Part shown: positions 61,433-64,000 of the stretch, piece after piece
How positions within the stretch are numbered: the first letter of the stretch is position 1
Layout: each line of letters starts with the position of its first letter
DNA from: Pseudomonas sp. LBUM920
Lineage (GTDB): Bacteria > Pseudomonadota > Gammaproteobacteria > Pseudomonadales > Pseudomonadaceae
Direction of reading: 5' to 3'
Assembly (NCBI RefSeq): GCF_003852315.1
Contig: NZ_CP027762.1
Span: 5,189,501-5,253,500, forward strand
Length of the DNA: 64,000 nt
Program-made: the position numbers and the translations under genes
The notes under the pieces: model-generated
What the model saw: only the letters and a program-made list of their open reading frames with translations
Database searches by the model: none
Told to the model about the DNA's origin: nothing

Positions 61433-62350
61433 ATGTCGACTACCTGGCACATTCTCGGCGCCGGCAGCCTGGGCACACTGTGGGCCACACGCCTGTCGCG
61501 CGCGGGCGTGCCCGTGCGGCTGATCCTGCGGGATGAGGCCCGCCTGTCCAGCTACCGGCAGGCAAAAGGCCTGACGCTGGTAGAGCATGGCGTAGCACAC
61601 ACCTACCCAGTGATCGGCGAAACGCCCCACAGCCAAGAACCCATTCATCGTCTGCTGGTGGCGTGCAAAGCCTACGACGCCGAAAACGCCATCGCACAGC
61701 TGCAACACCGGCTGGTACCGGACGCCGAACTGATCCTGTTGCAAAACGGCCTGGGCAGCCAGGATGCCGTGGCCGCGCAGCTGCCGCAGGCCCGCTGCAT
61801 CTTCGCCTCCAGCACCGAAGGCGCATTCCGCGACGGCGATTGGCGCGTGGTCTTTGCCGGCCATGGCTACACTTGGCTGGGGGACGCGGGCCACCCGACG
61901 CCACCGCTGTGGCTGGACGACCTGCACGCCGCCGGCATTCCCCACGAATGGAGCACCGATATTCTCACCCGCCTGTGGCGCAAGCTGGCGCTCAATTGCG
62001 CGATCAACCCGTTGACCGTGCTCTACCAGTGCCGCAATGGCGGCCTGCACGACCACCAATGCGAAGTGGCGACCTTGTGCGCCGAGTTGACCGAGTTGCT
62101 CGAATGCTGCGGTCAACCGGCCGCCGCAGAGGCGTTACACAGCGAAGTAGAGCGGGTCATCCACGCGACGGCGGCCAACTACTCCTCCATGTATCAAGAC
62201 GTGGCCAACGCCCGGCGCACCGAAATCAGCTACCTGCTGGGCTACGCTTGCCAGGCGGCAGCCCGCCATCAGTTGGTCCTGCCGCATCTGCAACAGGTGC
62301 AAGCGCGGCTGATCGACCACTTACGCACACGCGGATTAGCCACCGACTGA
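61433..62350 (+). CDS. panE: Putative 2-dehydropantoate 2-reductase
   Basis: This 305-aa NADPH-dependent reductase of the ApbA/PanE family has the Rossmann motif HILGAGSLGTLWATRLSRAG, the VACKAYDAENAI strand, and the substrate-helix block LWRKLALNCAINPLT with the catalytic Lys. It would reduce ketopantoate to pantoate in CoA synthesis. ATG 61433 is favoured over a longer start that overlaps the yajQ promoter area. Confidence 0.86.
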   Translation: MSTTWHILGAGSLGTLWATRLSRAGVPVRLILRDEARLSSYRQAKGLTLVEHGVAHTYPVIGETPHSQEPIHRLLVACKAYDAENAIAQLQHRLVPDAELILLQNGLGSQDAVAAQLPQARCIFASSTEGAFRDGDWRVVFAGHGYTWLGDAGHPTPPLWLDDLHAAGIPHEWSTDILTRLWRKLALNCAINPLTVLYQCRNGGLHDHQCEVATLCAELTELLECCGQPAAAEALHSEVERVIHATAANYSSMYQDVANARRTEISYLLGYACQAAARHQLVLPHLQQVQARLIDHLRTRGLATD

Positions 62351-62396
62351 GGCACGCGCTACCCTGCCTACCTGTCTATCACCTGGAAAAACCCTG

Positions 62397-64000
62397 ATGC
62401 CATTGCGCCAGCGTCTTGAAAACCTACCGGTAGGGCAGAAACTGCTGGCCGCCCTGCTGGTGTTGTTGACCACCGTATTGTTGGTGGCCAATCTGACGTT
62501 TATCAGCGCCGCCTACTGGATTTCCCAGGAAAGCATGGCCCCGCAGGCGTTGCAGGCCATCGGTCGCCTGGTGTCCAACCCCGCCCTCGCCGCCGAAGCC
62601 CTCGAATCCCCGGCCAAGGCCGACGCCCTGCTCAGCGAATTGACCAGTTACTCGCCATTACGCGCCGCCGCATTGTATGACGGCGAAGGCACCCGCCTGG
62701 CCCAAATGCAACATGGCAACCGCCTGCACCTGCCGGACAACTACCGGCATATCGAGGCCTGGCGCGTCACCGAATTTCGCAGCAACCAGGTCATCACCCT
62801 GCCCCGCGCCGGCCAGCCTCCGGGGCATTTACTGTTGGTCGCCAGCAGCGAGCTACCCGTGGCGTTTTATACCGGCACGCTGACAGCCAGCCTCGGCATC
62901 CTGATTTTCAGCGTATTGCTCTGGCTGGTCATCGCCCGGCAGATCAAACGCTTGATCACCCGCCCGATTCACGAACTCGAAGAACTGTCGCGCCAGGTGA
63001 CCCGCGAAGAAAACTACGCCCTGCGTGCCGGGCGCGGCAACCATGATGAAATCGGCAGCCTGGCCGAAGCGTTCAACACCATGCTGTCGCGTATCGAAGC
63101 CCGCGAGCATCAGCTCAAGCGAGCGCGGGACGACTCCCAGGCCGCCTACGCACAAGCCCAGGGCCTGGCCGAAGAGACGCGCCACACCAACCGCAAGCTG
63201 GAACTCGAGGTGCAGGTTCGCAGCAAGATCGAGAAAAAACTTACGGGCTTCCAGAATTACCTCAACAGCATTATCGACTCGATGCCTTCTGCGCTGATCG
63301 CCCTGGACGAACAACTCTACGTCACCCAGTGGAATCAGGAAGCCACTGCGCTTTCCGGCACGCGCCTGGACGAAGCGCTGAACCAGCCGATCTTCCTCGC
63401 GTTCCAGCCACTCAAGCCCTACCTGCCGCAAATCAAGGCCACGGTTGAGCAACACACGGTTGAACGCATTGAGCGCGTCACCTGGATAAAGGATGACGAG
63501 GCCAAGCATTACGCCCTGACCTTCTACCCCTTGATGGGCGGCGCCGGGCGCGGGGTGGTGATCCGTATCGACGACATCACCCAGCGCTTGTCGCTGGAAG
63601 AAATGATGGTGCAGTCGGAAAAAATGCTCTCCGTCGGCGGCCTGGCCGCGGGCATGGCCCACGAAATCAACAACCCGCTCGGGGCAATCCTGCACAACGT
63701 GCAGAACATCCGCCGCCGCCTGTCTCCCGACCTGCCGAAAAACCTGGAACACGCGGAACAGGCGGGCATCGAACTGGAGGTGGTCAACCGCTACCTGCAG
63801 GGCCGCGAAGTCCCGCAATTGCTCGATGGCATCCAGCAAGCCGGCGCACGCGCGGCGAAGATCGTCACGCACATGCTCAGCTTCAGCCGCCGCAGCAATC
63901 GCCAAATGGCGCCTTGCGATTTGCCGGCACTGATCGACCAGGCAGTGGAAATTGCCGGTAATGACTTCGACCTGACGATCGGCTTCGACTTCAAGGGTCA
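62397..64000 (+). CDS. Membrane sensor histidine kinase, N-terminal part
   Basis: Only the first 534 codons are in the window. TM1 (about 16-40), a short periplasmic domain, and TM2 (about 160-180) lead to HAMP and a coiled coil. A PAS-like domain follows (about 290-400), then HisKA with GMAHEINNPLGAIL near 421, a form typical of NtrB/DctB-like kinases. The ATPase domain lies beyond 64000. The partner is not visible. Confidence 0.88.
   Translation, partial: MPLRQRLENLPVGQKLLAALLVLLTTVLLVANLTFISAAYWISQESMAPQALQAIGRLVSNPALAAEALESPAKADALLSELTSYSPLRAAALYDGEGTRLAQMQHGNRLHLPDNYRHIEAWRVTEFRSNQVITLPRAGQPPGHLLLVASSELPVAFYTGTLTASLGILIFSVLLWLVIARQIKRLITRPIHELEELSRQVTREENYALRAGRGNHDEIGSLAEAFNTMLSRIEAREHQLKRARDDSQAAYAQAQGLAEETRHTNRKLELEVQVRSKIEKKLTGFQNYLNSIIDSMPSALIALDEQLYVTQWNQEATALSGTRLDEALNQPIFLAFQPLKPYLPQIKATVEQHTVERIERVTWIKDDEAKHYALTFYPLMGGAGRGVVIRIDDITQRLSLEEMMVQSEKMLSVGGLAAGMAHEINNPLGAILHNVQNIRRRLSPDLPKNLEHAEQAGIELEVVNRYLQGREVPQLLDGIQQAGARAAKIVTHMLSFSRRSNRQMAPCDLPALIDQAVEIAGNDFDLTIGFDFKG

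Overview
The window is chromosomal DNA from a fluorescent Pseudomonas, most likely the P. fluorescens group. The evidence is GC-rich coding sequence, many dispersed palindromic REP elements with a GCGGGCTTGCTCGCGA-type core, and gene order shared with Pseudomonas. Examples are the arcDABC cluster, gcsR-gcvH-gcvP-sdaA-gcvT, and the block ruvC-ruvA-ruvB-ybgC-tolQRAB-pal-cpoB-queE-queC-tRNA-Lys beside yebC, aspS, a Dps-like gene, slyX and an oprD-type porin. No phage, insertion sequence, integron or CRISPR array was seen; it is largely core genome with a few accessory inserts.

Layout. (1) 1-6.1 kb: the end of yciB, yciI, a small envelope coiled-coil protein, and a Cpx-like envelope-stress module (response regulator, LTXXQ/Spy-like periplasmic protein, sensor kinase). 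A 1-kb non-coding palindrome interrupts this module; a CoA-transferase follows. (2) 6.1-6.9 kb: a tandem array of 63-bp units built on REP heads. (3) 6.9-15 kb: alkA coupled to an APC antiporter, divergent from arcD-arcA-arcB-arcC (arginine deiminase pathway) and a DUF5064-like gene, with a candidate ANR box. (4) 15-23 kb: the sigma-54 activator GcsR and the glycine cleavage/serine deaminase genes it probably controls, with three operator-like palindromes and a -24/-12 promoter. (5) 23-28.6 kb: a cold-shock gene, an RDD membrane protein, nadA, an orphan 525-aa protein and a FadL-type outer membrane channel. (6) 28.9-42 kb: a hybrid sensor kinase, a two-partner secretion pair (TpsB, and a 1651-aa cysteine-free TpsA), and a short-type pstSCAB phosphate importer. 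(7) 42-54.7 kb, all minus strand: tRNA-Lys, queC, queE, the Tol-Pal system, ruvABC, yebC, aspS and an FmdB zinc ribbon. (8) 54.8-64 kb: a ribbon-helix-helix protein, a Dps-like ferritin, a membrane-anchored cold-shock protein, slyX, a HIT protein, an OprD-family porin, an MscS channel, yajQ, a PanE-like reductase and the start of a sensor kinase cut by the window end.

How the genes work together. Arginine is exchanged for ornithine by ArcD and degraded by ArcA, ArcB and ArcC to yield ATP. Glycine is split by GcvP/GcvH/GcvT while SdaA removes serine as pyruvate, under GcsR. TolQRA-TolB-Pal-CpoB maintains the outer membrane during division. RuvABC resolves Holliday junctions. QueC and QueE act in queuosine synthesis. 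PstSCAB imports phosphate. The least conventional parts are the 63-bp array, the 1-kb palindrome, the TpsA exoprotein with an internal helical segment, the orphan 525-aa protein and the membrane-anchored cold-shock protein.
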